Counted from the first letter of the stretch, positions 26,598 to 35,502 are shown. The stretch: 64,000 nucleotides of DNA from Actinoplanes utahensis (GCF_016862455.1 NZ_BOMZ01000034.1:16925-80924); one strand, 5' to 3'. Notes: a model not told the origin generated them from the sequence alone. Numbers and translations: made by a program.

Positions 26598-26711
26598 CCC
26601 GAATGCACCGCAGCGAAGCAAGGGCCGTGAGGGCATGCCCAGGAAAGCCCAGCATGACCCGAACGCACCGCAGCGAAGCAAGGGCCGTGAGGGCATGCCC
26701 GGAGAGCCGAG
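26592..26711 (+). repeat. Two tandem 60-bp repeats between fliE and fliF
   Basis: Unit 1 (26592-26651) and unit 2 (26652-26711) are identical over the first ~50 bp except one T/C change, and diverge in the last 10. Each contains CATGACCC ... GGGCATGCCC, so it can fold, and the core CGCAGCGAAGCAAGGGCCG. The unit begins inside the last codons of fliE. Confidence 0.85.
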
Positions 26712-26717
26712 CCTGAT

Positions 26718-28331
26718 ATGACCGACCGCCTTCCCGCTCCGGTTCGCCGCGTTACGGACACCTTCAAGTCCTTCACACCGGGACAGAAGGCTGTCACTGT
26801 TTTCGCGATCCTCGCTCTCGCCGTCGGTGGCTACTTCTTCGCCGCCTGGGCCGCGAAGCCGTCGTACCAGATCCTCTTCAACAACCTGTCGACCAAGGAC
26901 GCCAGCGCGATCGTCGAGTCGCTGCAGAAAGCCGGCACCCAGTACGAGCTGGCCAATGACGGCCAGACCATCCTGGTGCCGCGCGACCAGGTGAACCAGC
27001 TCCGGCTCCAGCTGTCCGGCGAGGGCCTGCCCAACGACGAGGGCACCGGCTACTCGCTGCTGGACCAGCAGGGCATCACCACCAGCGACTTCATGCAGCA
27101 CGCCAACTACCAGCGGGCGCTGGAGGGCGAGCTGTCCAAGACGATCAAAGCGATCGAGGGTGTCGAGGCCGCGACGGTGCACCTCGTGATGCCCAAGGAG
27201 GACGTCTTCTCCGACGACCAGAAGAAGCCGACCGCGTCGGTGCTGGTCGCCTCGAAGGCGAACGACCAGCTCGACCAGCAGCAGGTGCAGTCGATCGTGC
27301 ACCTGGTCGCGTCGAGCGTCGAGGGCCTCGACCCCACCCACGTCACGGTCGCCGGCTCGGACGGGCGGATGCTCTCCACCGGTGGCGGCAACACGATCGG
27401 CTCCACCGGCGCGGACAACGCCGCCGAGCAGCAGACCGTGGCGTTCCAGAACCGTCTGAACAGCTCCCTGCAGCGGATGCTCGACAACCTGGTCGGGCCC
27501 GGCCACTCGGTGGTCACCACCACCCCGGTCCTGGACTTCGACCAGGCGGAGACCCGGACCAAGAAGTACAGCACCGACCCCTCCATGCCGGCCGAGCAGG
27601 AGAACGTCAAGAGCGAGACCTACAGCGGCACCGGCAACACGTCGGGCGGTGTGCTCGGCCCGGACAACATCCAGGTGCCGAACGGCGGCAACGGCTCCGG
27701 GCAGTACCAGCAGAAGGACGAGACCCGGACCCGCCGCTTCAACGAGGTGGAGGAGGTGCGCCGGAACGCTCCGGGCAGCATCGAGCGGCTCAACGTGTCG
27801 GTTCTGCTGGACAGCACGGTGGCCGGCCAGGTCGACCCGGACGAGGTGCAGCAGCTGCTCAGCGCGGCGGCCGGCATCGACCCGACCCGCGGTGACACCA
27901 TCGCGGTGGCCTCGATGCCGTTCGACAACACCCAGGCGCAGGCGGTCAAGGACGAGCTCGCCGCCGCCGCGGCGGCCGAGAAGGCGGCCAAGCAGACGAA
28001 GCTGATCCAGACCGCGGCCTTGGTGCTCGTGGTCCTGATGCTGATCTTCCTGGCCTGGCGGGCCAACCGGCGGGCCAAGAAGCGCCAGCAGCAGCTCACC
28101 GACGAGGAACGGCGCCACCTCGAGGAGATGCAGGCCGCACTGGAGGCGCAGCGGGCGGCCGAACTGGACGTCACCGTCGCGCACGCGCTGGAGCTGCCGG
28201 AGCTCGCCGGAAAGACGGACGAGGCACGCGAGGAGCGGCATCGTGAGATCGAGGAGCTGGTCCGGGAGAAGCCGGACGAGACCGCGTCCCTGATCCGCAG
28301 CTGGATCTCCGCCGACACGAACCCTCGCTGA
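26718..28331 (+). CDS. fliF: Flagellar MS-ring protein FliF
   Basis: A 537-residue membrane ring protein. It has a first membrane helix near residues 25-45 (AVTVFAILALAVGGYFFAAW), then the ring-building modules (YQILFNNLSTKDASAIVESLQ; GYSLLDQQGITTSDFMQHANYQRALEGELSKTI), and a second helix near residues 430-450 (LIQTAALVLVVLMLIFLAW). A cytoplasmic tail (RSWISAD near the end) binds FliG. It is exported by Sec/SRP insertion. AGCCGAGCC precedes the ATG, so the ribosome site is weak. Confidence 0.95.
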   Translation: MTDRLPAPVRRVTDTFKSFTPGQKAVTVFAILALAVGGYFFAAWAAKPSYQILFNNLSTKDASAIVESLQKAGTQYELANDGQTILVPRDQVNQLRLQLSGEGLPNDEGTGYSLLDQQGITTSDFMQHANYQRALEGELSKTIKAIEGVEAATVHLVMPKEDVFSDDQKKPTASVLVASKANDQLDQQQVQSIVHLVASSVEGLDPTHVTVAGSDGRMLSTGGGNTIGSTGADNAAEQQTVAFQNRLNSSLQRMLDNLVGPGHSVVTTTPVLDFDQAETRTKKYSTDPSMPAEQENVKSETYSGTGNTSGGVLGPDNIQVPNGGNGSGQYQQKDETRTRRFNEVEEVRRNAPGSIERLNVSVLLDSTVAGQVDPDEVQQLLSAAAGIDPTRGDTIAVASMPFDNTQAQAVKDELAAAAAAEKAAKQTKLIQTAALVLVVLMLIFLAWRANRRAKKRQQQLTDEERRHLEEMQAALEAQRAAELDVTVAHALELPELAGKTDEAREERHREIEELVREKPDETASLIRSWISADTNPR

Positions 28332-28347
28332 ACCACAGGAGTTTCAG

Positions 28348-29373
28348 TTGACTACACCGGCGCTCACCACGCTCAACATGACCGGGGTCCGCAAGGCCGC
28401 GATCATGCTGGTCCAGTTCGGCAAGGAGCACGCGGCCCAGGTCATGGCGAACATGACCGACAAAGAGGTCGAGATGGTGTCCGCCGAGGTGGCCCGCCTG
28501 GGCAAGCTCGACCCGCTCCAGGTCGACGACGTGATGGACGAGTTCTACGCCATGGCTACCACCCGATACGCCGGGTCGGGTGGCATGGACTACGCACGGG
28601 AGTTGCTGGAGGCGTCGCTCGGCAAGGAGCGGGCGGCGCTCATCCTGGAGCGGCTCGAAGCGTCGATGAACGACATCCCGTTCAACTTCCTCAGCAACGC
28701 CGACCCCCGACAGTTGCTCTCGTACGTCCAGTACGAACATCCACAGACCATCGCGCTGGTGCTCGCGCACATCCCCTCCGGGCTGGCCTCGTCGATCCTG
28801 GCCGGCCTTCCGCTGGAGGTGCAGACCGAGGTCGCGCACCGCATCGCGATCATGGACCGCACCTCGCCGGACATCATCCGGCAGGTCGAGAGCGCCCTGC
28901 AGCGCAAGCTGTCCAGCGTGCTCCAGCCGGACGAGCTCTCCACGGTCGGCGGTCTGCAACCGCTCGTCGACATCATCAACCGCGCCGACCGCACCACCGA
29001 ACGTCTCATCCTGGAGGCCCTCGAGGCGCGCAGCCCCGAGCTGGCCGAGGAGATCCGGCGCCGGATGTTCATGTTCGAGGACGTCGTCAACCTCGAGGAC
29101 CGCGCGGTGCAGCTCATCCTGCGCCAGGTGGAACCGGCCGACCTGGCCTGTGCCCTCAAGGGTGTGCCCGAGGGCGTGCGCGACAAGGTCACCAAGAACC
29201 TGTCCGAACGCGGCCGGGAGAACCTGCTCGAGGAGATGGACCTGCTCGGCCCGGTCAAGGTCAAGATGGTCGAGGAGGCGCAGGCCAAGATCGTCGGTGT
29301 CATCCGCACCCTGGAGGACTCCGGCCAGATCGAGATCCAGCGTGGCGGTGAGGCGGATGAGCTCATCGCCTGA
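28348..29373 (+). CDS. fliG: Flagellar motor switch protein FliG
   Basis: A 341-residue rotor protein. The N-terminal FliF-binding part (GVRKAAIMLVQFGKEHAAQVM), the middle domain (LSYVQYEHPQTIALVLAHI) and the C-terminal torque domain (RRMFMFEDVVNLEDRAVQLILRQVEPADLACALKG) are in order. The last holds the charged helix that faces MotA. TTG 28348 has CAGGAG upstream. The gene overlaps fliH by 17 bp. Confidence 0.96.
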   Translation: MTTPALTTLNMTGVRKAAIMLVQFGKEHAAQVMANMTDKEVEMVSAEVARLGKLDPLQVDDVMDEFYAMATTRYAGSGGMDYARELLEASLGKERAALILERLEASMNDIPFNFLSNADPRQLLSYVQYEHPQTIALVLAHIPSGLASSILAGLPLEVQTEVAHRIAIMDRTSPDIIRQVESALQRKLSSVLQPDELSTVGGLQPLVDIINRADRTTERLILEALEARSPELAEEIRRRMFMFEDVVNLEDRAVQLILRQVEPADLACALKGVPEGVRDKVTKNLSERGRENLLEEMDLLGPVKVKMVEEAQAKIVGVIRTLEDSGQIEIQRGGEADELIA

Positions 29374-30025
29374 CCGGGTGCTCCGCGGCGTCGCCGCCGA
29401 GAACCTGGCCGCCGCCCGCTTCGGGGTCGACCTGCGACACGACATCCCGGTCGACAACGAGGCCGTCGAGAAGGCCAAACAGCAGGCCCGGACCACCGGG
29501 TACGCCGAAGGCTGGGCACAGGGCAAACGCGAGGCGGCGGAGGCCGCGGAGGCGGCCACGGCCCGGGCGCACGCTGCCGAGGAGGCGTACGAGCAGCGCC
29601 GCTCCGCCGCCCTGAACCGGGCCGTGAACGCCCTCGGCCGGGCCGTCACCGACCTCGAGAACCAGCTCATGCCGACCTTCACCGAACTGCAGGAGGTCGT
29701 GCTGGCCAGTGCCTGGGACCTCGCCGAGGCGATCATCGGCCGGCATCTGCGCGACGACCCGGAACGTGGGGCCGACGCCCTGCGCCGGGCCGTGACAGCC
29801 GCCCCGGAACACGGCGACATGACGGTCAGCCTGCACCCGGACGACTTCCGGAGCCTCGTGGGTGAAGGCTCCGGAGAGGGTTTCGACTTCGAGGGCCGGC
29901 GGATCACGCTGCGCCCCGGCCCCGGGCTCCAGCCCGGTGACGCGGTCGCCGAGACGGGCACCGCCACCGTCGACGCGACCATCGCCGCCGCGGTCGACCG
30001 TGCCCGGGAGGCGCTGCGTCTGTGA
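29357..30025 (+). CDS. fliH: Flagellar export apparatus stator protein FliH
   Basis: A 222-residue protein that binds and regulates the ATPase FliI. It has an N-terminal segment, an Ala/Glu-rich coiled coil (GYAEGWAQGKREAAEAAEAA), and a C-terminal domain similar to V-ATPase subunit E (LASAWDLAEAIIGRHLRDDPE, VSLHPDDFRSLVGEG). ATG 29357 lies inside fliG with GGTGAGG upstream. Sequence is loosely conserved, as usual for FliH; order between fliG and fliI supports the call. Confidence 0.85.
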   Translation: MSSSPDRVLRGVAAENLAAARFGVDLRHDIPVDNEAVEKAKQQARTTGYAEGWAQGKREAAEAAEAATARAHAAEEAYEQRRSAALNRAVNALGRAVTDLENQLMPTFTELQEVVLASAWDLAEAIIGRHLRDDPERGADALRRAVTAAPEHGDMTVSLHPDDFRSLVGEGSGEGFDFEGRRITLRPGPGLQPGDAVAETGTATVDATIAAAVDRAREALRL

Positions 30026-30062
30026 CCCGGCATGGCCGAGCGCAGCGAGGTCATGGCGGGTC
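30024..30062 (+). repeat. Imperfect hairpin between fliH and fliI
   Basis: GACCCGGCATG pairs with CATGGCGGGTC (one mismatch) around a 17-nt loop containing GAGCGCAGCGAG. It shares the CGCAGCGA core and CATG ends with the tandem repeat at 26592. Confidence 0.5.
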
Positions 30063-30104
30063 CTGCCTGCGCTCTCGAACTTCCGAGTGGGGGACAGCCA
30101 ACAC

Positions 30105-31412
30105 ATGACTGATGTCTTTCAGCACCGGCTGCACAGTGCGATGGAGGCGGCCCGTCCGCTGGTCAGTGGGCGGGTCACCGGCGCGGTCGGGTTGCGGGTG
30201 ACGGTGAGCGGCCTCGAAGCGAACGTCGGTGACCTGCTGCGTCTCGGCAGCGCCACCGACCCGATCCTGGCCGAGGTGGCCGCGCTCGACGGGGAACGGC
30301 TGTCCTGCATGCCGCTCGGCCCGATCACCGGGATCGGCGCCGGCACCCCGGCGGTGAGCACCGGCGGGCCGTTGCGGATCGCGGTCGGGCCGGACCTGCG
30401 CGGCCGCATCCTGGACGGCCTGGGCCGGCCGATGGACGGCGGACCGCCGCTGCGCGGGCGCCTGGTGCCGATCGACGCGGCGCCGCCCTCGGCCATGGAG
30501 CGCCAGTTGGTCGGCGCTCAGATGTCTCTCGGGGTACGCGTCCTGGACACTCTCGTCCCGTGCGGCAAGGGCCAGCGCATCGGTATCTTCGCCGGTTCCG
30601 GCGTCGGCAAATCGACGTTGATGAGCCAGATCACCCGGGGCACCGCGGCCGAGTTGAACGTGGTCGCCCTGGTCGGTGAGCGCGGCCGTGAGGTGCGCGA
30701 GTTCATCGAGCACGACCTGGGCCCGGAGGGGCTGGCCCGTTCGGTGCTGGTGATCGCCACGTCGGACACGCCGCCGCTGGTCCGGCTCAGGGCCGGCGCG
30801 GTCGCCACCCGGATCGCCGAGTACTACCGGGACGAGGGCGCCGACGTGCTGCTGATGATGGACAGCGTGACCCGGGCGGCGATGGCGCAGCGTGAGGTCG
30901 GCCTGTCGGTGGGCGAGCCGCCGGCCACCCGGGGGTATCCCCCGTCGGTCTTCGCGATGCTCGCCTCGCTGCTGGAACGCGCCGGGCCGGGCGCCCGCGG
31001 CAGCATCACCGGCCTTTACACGGTGCTGGTCGAGGGTGACGACCACAACGAGCCGATCGCCGACGCGGCCCGCTCGATCCTCGACGGCCACATCGTGCTG
31101 GACCGCAAGCTCGCCACCGCCGGCCACTTCCCGGCGATCCAGGCCCTCGACTCGATCTCCCGTGTCGCCAACAAGATCACCACCCGGGAGCAGCGGTCCG
31201 ACGCCACCGAGCTGCGCCGGCTGATGGCCGCCCACCGGGAGGTTCGCGAGTTGGTCGAGATCGGCGCCTATGTTCCCGGCACGAACCCGGACGCCGACCG
31301 CGCCAACGCCGCCTGGCCGCAGATCAGCGCCTTCCTCCGTCAGGACCTCGACGACCGGACCACCGCCGATTCCGCCTGGGCCGCCCTTCGCGCCCTGATC
31401 GCCACGACCTGA
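30105..31412 (+). CDS. fliI: Flagellum-specific ATPase FliI
   Basis: A 435-residue F1-beta-like ATPase of the flagellar export apparatus. It has a Walker A (GIFAGSGVGKSTLMSQ), a Walker B (VLLMMDSVTRAAMAQREV), the FliI/SctN signature GEPPATRGYPPSVF and the C-terminal AIQALDSISRVANKI. It energises unfolding and delivery of rod, hook and filament subunits. ATG 30105 fits the family start; the 80-bp gap to fliH is unusual in a tight operon and contains a hairpin. Confidence 0.96.
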   Translation: MTDVFQHRLHSAMEAARPLVSGRVTGAVGLRVTVSGLEANVGDLLRLGSATDPILAEVAALDGERLSCMPLGPITGIGAGTPAVSTGGPLRIAVGPDLRGRILDGLGRPMDGGPPLRGRLVPIDAAPPSAMERQLVGAQMSLGVRVLDTLVPCGKGQRIGIFAGSGVGKSTLMSQITRGTAAELNVVALVGERGREVREFIEHDLGPEGLARSVLVIATSDTPPLVRLRAGAVATRIAEYYRDEGADVLLMMDSVTRAAMAQREVGLSVGEPPATRGYPPSVFAMLASLLERAGPGARGSITGLYTVLVEGDDHNEPIADAARSILDGHIVLDRKLATAGHFPAIQALDSISRVANKITTREQRSDATELRRLMAAHREVRELVEIGAYVPGTNPDADRANAAWPQISAFLRQDLDDRTTADSAWAALRALIATT

Positions 31413-31422
31413 TCTTCGTGAC

Positions 31423-31466
31423 TGGTTCTTCGTGTCTCACGGCACGTGAGACAGCGCCGAGAACCA
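31423..31466 (+). repeat. Nested inverted repeat after fliI, with dispersed-repeat copy 2
   Basis: The outer arms TGGTTCT (31423-31429) and AGAACCA (31460-31466) enclose CGTGTCTC-N9-GAGACAGC (31431-31455). It is the only structure in the first half of the 312-bp fliI-fliJ gap and may end the flgB-fliI transcript. The inner core belongs to the family seen at 12333, 63786 and 63849. Confidence 0.65.
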
Positions 31467-31656
31467 GCCGCAACCACCGCTTCGGCCCGGCGGCCGCGTT
31501 TCGGTCTCGCGCCGGGAAAACCTGGCGCGGAGAAGGCGGTGCGGTCCCGATGCGGTCGAGAGCAGTTTGCGGCGTACGAGAAAAGGGTCGTGAAGTTGCC
31601 TTTCCCGGGGTTTGGAAATCGCCCTCCGGCCGCTCAGTAGCGAAGCGGGTGCAGGG

Positions 31657-31684
31657 CTCAGTGGATCAGCCGACGGGCCGAAGC
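31657..31684 (+). promoter_or_regulatory. FliA-type promoter for fliJ-muramidase-fliK
   Basis: CTCA (31657-31660), a 16-nt spacer and GCCGAAGC (31677-31684), about 40 bp before fliJ. The rest of the fliI-fliJ gap shows nothing else that I can name. Confidence 0.75.
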
Positions 31685-31724
31685 GGTGAGGTGAGGGCCA
31701 ACCGTCCCCACTAGGAGGCCAACG

Positions 31725-32183
31725 TTGAATCGTCTGTTCCGACTGGCACCCGTGCTGCGCGCCCGCAAGGCGCAGGAGGACGCCGCCCGCGGCGCCGTGA
31801 TCCAGTCCCGAGCCGAAATCCGTGACGCCGAAGCCATGGTGAAGCGCCGCCGGCTGGACCTGGTCGGGGCGGACGCACCGTCCGAGGGCTCGGCCCGGGC
31901 CATGGTCGCCGCCCTGGTCGCCCGGCAGTCGCTGGCGGCGGGCCTGTTCGACGCGCAGCGCATGGTGACCGACGCCGAGGAGGTAGAGCGGCAGCGGATG
32001 GCCGCTCTCGCCGACGCCTCCAAGCGCCGCCGTGCGGTCGAGATGATGGCCGACCGGCACGCGGCCATGGTCAAGGCCCATGATCTGCGCACCGACCAGG
32101 CGAACCTGGACGAGCTCGCGATCTCCGCCAAGGCGCGCAGCTCCGCCGGCAGCGTGAACGACCCGGGGCAGGGCGAGTCATGA
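31725..32183 (+). CDS. fliJ: Flagellar export protein FliJ
   Basis: A 152-residue coiled-coil protein. It opens RLFRLAPVLRARKAQEDAARGAV, the FliJ-type start, and is then almost all helix rich in Ala/Arg/Glu/Met. FliJ links the ATPase ring to FlhA. TTG 31725 has AGGAGG at 8 nt. It overlaps the next gene (ATGA). Confidence 0.85.
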   Translation: MNRLFRLAPVLRARKAQEDAARGAVIQSRAEIRDAEAMVKRRRLDLVGADAPSEGSARAMVAALVARQSLAAGLFDAQRMVTDAEEVERQRMAALADASKRRRAVEMMADRHAAMVKAHDLRTDQANLDELAISAKARSSAGSVNDPGQGES

Positions 32184-33172
32184 CCATGCTGGGTGTCGCC
32201 GGGGTCCTGTCGCGCATCTCCGAGCTGCAAGGTCAGCTCGGGCTGAACGCGGCAGCCCAGGCTCCGGCGGCGACCGGCGGCACCTCCGGCACGCGGTTCG
32301 CCTCGGCGCTCTCCAGCGCCACCGGAGCGGCCACCGGCCCGGGCCGGGGCGCCGGGCCGAGCGGGGGCGACGTCGTCGCGGCGGCGAAGAAATACCTGGG
32401 TACGCCGTACGTCTTCGGCGGCACCGACCCGAGCAAGGGCCTGGACTGTTCCGGTTTCATCCAGCGGGCCTACGCCGACCTCGGCGTGGATCTCCCCCGC
32501 AACTCCTGGCAGCAGGCGAAGGCCGGCCGGCCGGTCGCCAGTCTGGCCGATGCCAAGCCCGGCGACGTCCTCGCCTTCAACTCGCCTGTCGACCACGTCG
32601 CGATCTATCTGGGCGACAACAAGATGATCGCGGCGCCGAAACCGGGCGACCACGTCAAGATCCAGAGCGTGTACGAGACCCCCAGCGCCATCCGCCGCAT
32701 CATCGACAACGTGCCCGCCGCCGCCGTGCAGGACATGTCGTCGCTGCGCCCGGCCGGTCTGCGGGCCGTCGCCGGCGGTGGGCTGAGCGGTGTGCCGTAC
32801 GCCGAACTGTTCGAGCAGGCCGGCGCCCGGCACGGCGTCTCACCGAAGCTGCTCGCCGCCGTCGCCAAGGTCGAGTCCAGCTACGACCCGCGCGCTGTCA
32901 GCAAGGCCGGCGCCCAGGGCCTGATGCAGTTGATGCCGGCGACCGCCCGCGGCCTCGGCGTCGACAACGCGTTCGACCCCGCCCAGGCGGTCAACGGCGC
33001 GGCCAAGCTGCTCGCCTCCCACCTGCGCGAGTTCAAGTCGGTGCCGCTGGCCCTGGCCGCGTACAACGCCGGCGGTGGGGCGGTGCACCGGCACGGTGGC
33101 ATCCCGCCGTCAGCGGAGACCCAGGCATACGTCCCGAAGGTGCAGAAGGCCCTGGCCGCGCTCGGCGGCTGA
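32180..33172 (+). CDS. NlpC/P60 plus lytic transglycosylase fusion, probable flagellar muramidase
   Basis: A 330-residue two-enzyme protein. Residues ~65-165 are an NlpC/P60 peptidase with catalytic Cys in GLDCSGFIQRAY, a His in SPVDHVAIYLGD and the AAPKPGDHVKI segment. Residues ~200-330 are an SLT domain with catalytic Glu in LAAVAKVESSYDPRAVSKAG, then GLMQLMPATA and AAYNAGGGAV. There is no signal peptide: the N-terminus is MLGVAGVLSRISELQGQLG, then a Gly/Ala/Ser linker. Placed between fliJ and fliK, it probably does the job of FlgJ, opening peptidoglycan for the rod, exported by the flagellar gate itself. Confidence 0.88.
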   Translation: MTMLGVAGVLSRISELQGQLGLNAAAQAPAATGGTSGTRFASALSSATGAATGPGRGAGPSGGDVVAAAKKYLGTPYVFGGTDPSKGLDCSGFIQRAYADLGVDLPRNSWQQAKAGRPVASLADAKPGDVLAFNSPVDHVAIYLGDNKMIAAPKPGDHVKIQSVYETPSAIRRIIDNVPAAAVQDMSSLRPAGLRAVAGGGLSGVPYAELFEQAGARHGVSPKLLAAVAKVESSYDPRAVSKAGAQGLMQLMPATARGLGVDNAFDPAQAVNGAAKLLASHLREFKSVPLALAAYNAGGGAVHRHGGIPPSAETQAYVPKVQKALAALGG

Positions 33173-33212
33173 GGTCCTACCGGAGCAGATACGCAGGAGC
33201 AGGGGAGACCGC

Positions 33213-35366
33213 ATGAGCATGCCGAGTTCAGTGACGGGTCCCGACCGCAAGCCGGGTGCCGAGGCGTCCCGGCGGCCGGGCGGGCGGCGCGAGGAGGGCG
33301 GGACGGACTTCGATTCGGCGCTCTCGGCCGAACTGGGCCGGCCGTCCGGCGAGGACGAGCGGGAGAGACCGGAACGGGCCGGTGGCGATCATGCGGCGGA
33401 CGCGCAGCGCGCGGCGCGGGCGGCGGCGGCCCGGACGGCGGCAGCACAGACCACCGACCAGGCCGCGATCGCCCGTGCCGCCGCGGACCGGGCCGCCGCC
33501 GAGCGGAACGCCGTGGCCCGGGCGGCGACCGGGCGGGCGGCGTTCTCCCGGGCGGCGACCGACCGGGCGGCGACCGACCGGGCCGCCCTGTCGCGGACCA
33601 CAGCGGAGCGAGCCTCAGCAGAGCGGGCCTCAGCGGACCGGGCCTCGACGGAGCGGGCCGCGACGGGACGGGCCGCGACGGAGCGGGCCACAGTGGACCG
33701 CGCTGCCGCACGCGCGGCGGACGCGCGGGAGACCACACAGCGGGCGGCCGCCGAGCGGCGTTTCTCCGCCGGGCGCGACACCAGGCAGCCGGTGCAGGCC
33801 GCCAAGCGGCCCGTGCAGACGGCCGGGCCGGACACCAAGCGGCCCGCAGCCGGGCAGGACACCAAGCGGCCTGCCGAGACCGCGGGACGGCCCCCCGGTG
33901 AACCGACGACCGCGAAGACCGGCACCGGGCGGGACAGCACGGTGCAGGACGGCGCCGGACGTACGGCGAACCGGCCGGGCGCCGAGACCCGCTCCCGTCC
34001 GGTGGACGGCGAGACGACCACGGTCACGGCGGCCGGCGAGACCACGCGGCCGGTCCGCGAGGAGACGGCTGAACCGGAGCAGAAGCAGGCGACCGGCATC
34101 GAGGCGGGTTCGGCCGTCGCGCTGGCGGGCACGATCACCGGCATGGCGGTGCAGGTGCCCGCCGAGGCGACGCCGGAGGCCACCGGCACCGGCGAGACGA
34201 CCGGTCCGGCCCCGGTCACCGTTGCGGCACCCCAGGCCGGGGCGGGTGTGACTCCAGCGGCGACCGGACCCGCGACGGCGGCGGCGACGACGGCCGGGAG
34301 TGCGGCGAACCCCACCGCAGCCGGTACTCTCCCCGGCCCTGCCACACCGGATCCGACGGCGACCGCGGCCCCGGCCGGCACCGCCGCCACGCCACAGGCG
34401 GCCGGCACGACCGATGCGGCCGCGACGGCCCCGGCCACCGCGACGGGGACGCCCGGAACAGCCCCGGCGGCGACCGCGGGTCAGCCGTCCGCCGCGGGGG
34501 GAGCTCCGGGCGCTCCGGCGGCCGCACCACCCACCACCGTGACACCGGAGACCGCCGCGGTGCTCCGCCCGGAGAGCCTGCGCCCCGCGGAGGCCACCAC
34601 CGGCACCGCCGCGGCGGAACCGGCCACGACGGCTCCGGGCGGCACCGCCGCGGGGCCCACGGCCACCGGCGGCACCGGCGCGGAAACCGGATCCGGTCAG
34701 GGTTCGGCGGACACCGGCGGCCAGAGCGGTCAGGGCGGGGCCGGCCAGTCCGACACCGGCCGGGCCGCCACCGCGGCGACCGGGTTCCCCACAGGTCTTC
34801 CCCAGGCCGCCGGGCCCGGGGAGGCCGCCGCGGCGGGTGTCCCCGCCGCGGCCGGGCTGGCGGGGGTGACCGGTCCGCAGGCCACGGCGCCCGCCGCGCC
34901 GGTGGCCGAGACCGCGGCCCCGCCGCCGCCCGCCCCGAGCACCCCGTCGCCGGCGGCCGCCCAGGTCGCCATGCGGATCATTCCGCTGCGGCTGGACGCC
35001 GACGGTGTGCACCGGCTGACCGTGAACCTGCACCCGGTCGACCTCGGTCCGGTTCAGGTGGTGGCGGAGATCCGCAACGGTGACATCACGGTGCAGCTGT
35101 CCGGCGGGACCGAGGCGGGCACCGAGGCGCTCCGGTCCTCCCTCGCCGACCTGCAGCGTGAGCTGGAGGACGCCGGGTTCACCAACTGCACCCTCGACCT
35201 GCGGCAGGGCAACCCGCAGCAGCAGGCCCGCCAGCAGTTCGCCGAGACGCTGAACCGCCGGACCGGCAACGGCCCGGCCGGCGGACCGGACGTCGGCGCC
35301 GAACCCGCGCCGGTCACCACCCGGCGGGTCGACCCGGGTGCCGGCCGCGTCGACATCCAGGCCTGA
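33213..35366 (+). CDS. fliK: Flagellar hook-length control protein FliK
   Basis: A 717-residue protein, longer than most FliK. The last ~150 residues carry the Flg_hook substrate-switch domain (MRIIPLRLDADGVHRLTVNL, VDLGPVQVVAEIRNGDITVQLSG, LQRELEDAGFTNCTLDLRQG). Residues ~88-167 are a striking run of pentapeptides of the form R-A-A/S-x-D/E/G. Residues ~180-590 are an Ala/Thr/Pro/Gly-rich disordered ruler. FliK measures the hook and switches FlhB to filament export. GGGGAGA precedes the ATG. Confidence 0.88.
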   Translation: MSMPSSVTGPDRKPGAEASRRPGGRREEGGTDFDSALSAELGRPSGEDERERPERAGGDHAADAQRAARAAAARTAAAQTTDQAAIARAAADRAAAERNAVARAATGRAAFSRAATDRAATDRAALSRTTAERASAERASADRASTERAATGRAATERATVDRAAARAADARETTQRAAAERRFSAGRDTRQPVQAAKRPVQTAGPDTKRPAAGQDTKRPAETAGRPPGEPTTAKTGTGRDSTVQDGAGRTANRPGAETRSRPVDGETTTVTAAGETTRPVREETAEPEQKQATGIEAGSAVALAGTITGMAVQVPAEATPEATGTGETTGPAPVTVAAPQAGAGVTPAATGPATAAATTAGSAANPTAAGTLPGPATPDPTATAAPAGTAATPQAAGTTDAAATAPATATGTPGTAPAATAGQPSAAGGAPGAPAAAPPTTVTPETAAVLRPESLRPAEATTGTAAAEPATTAPGGTAAGPTATGGTGAETGSGQGSADTGGQSGQGGAGQSDTGRAATAATGFPTGLPQAAGPGEAAAAGVPAAAGLAGVTGPQATAPAAPVAETAAPPPPAPSTPSPAAAQVAMRIIPLRLDADGVHRLTVNLHPVDLGPVQVVAEIRNGDITVQLSGGTEAGTEALRSSLADLQRELEDAGFTNCTLDLRQGNPQQQARQQFAETLNRRTGNGPAGGPDVGAEPAPVTTRRVDPGAGRVDIQA
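33474..33713 (+). repeat. 15-bp coding minisatellite inside fliK
   Basis: About 16 degenerate copies of a 15-bp unit (such as CGGGCGGCGACCGAC) encode the R-A-A/S-x-D/E/G pentapeptides of the FliK N-terminal region. Confidence 0.8.
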
Positions 35367-35369
35367 CAG

Positions 35370-35410
35370 CGTCGAGGCGCCGGCCGCGTACCGCGGCCGG
35401 CGCCTCGACG
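35370..35410. terminator. Strong bidirectional terminator after fliK
   Basis: A 19-bp perfect inverted repeat (35370-35388 and 35392-35410) with the loop TAC. It separates fliK from the convergent flhF operon. Confidence 0.9.
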
Positions 35411-35420
35411 CGCTGGGCTG

Positions 35421-35463
35421 GTTCCGGCTGGTTCATGAGACGGCAGTGCGAACCAGCCGGAAC
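35421..35463. repeat. Second hairpin after fliK, related to the GGCTGGTTC repeat family
   Basis: A 14-bp perfect inverted repeat, GTTCCGGCTGGTTC and GAACCAGCCGGAAC, around a 15-nt loop that contains GAGACGGCAGTG. Arm and loop sequences recall those around the repeats at 12333 and 31423. Confidence 0.7.
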
Positions 35464-35502
35464 GGCATCTCGGTCGGCTTCCCCACCGGGCGAGATGATC
35501 GA

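Noticed and set aside
26592..26711. Two-unit repeat read as a CRISPR array
   Set aside because: Units are directly adjacent with no spacers, and no cas genes are present.
31632..31652. Possible TcrA-type repeat before fliJ (CGGGTGC half-site)
   Set aside because: Only one good half; the other has 2 mismatches, the orientation is opposite and the gap to the -35 is 4, not 7.
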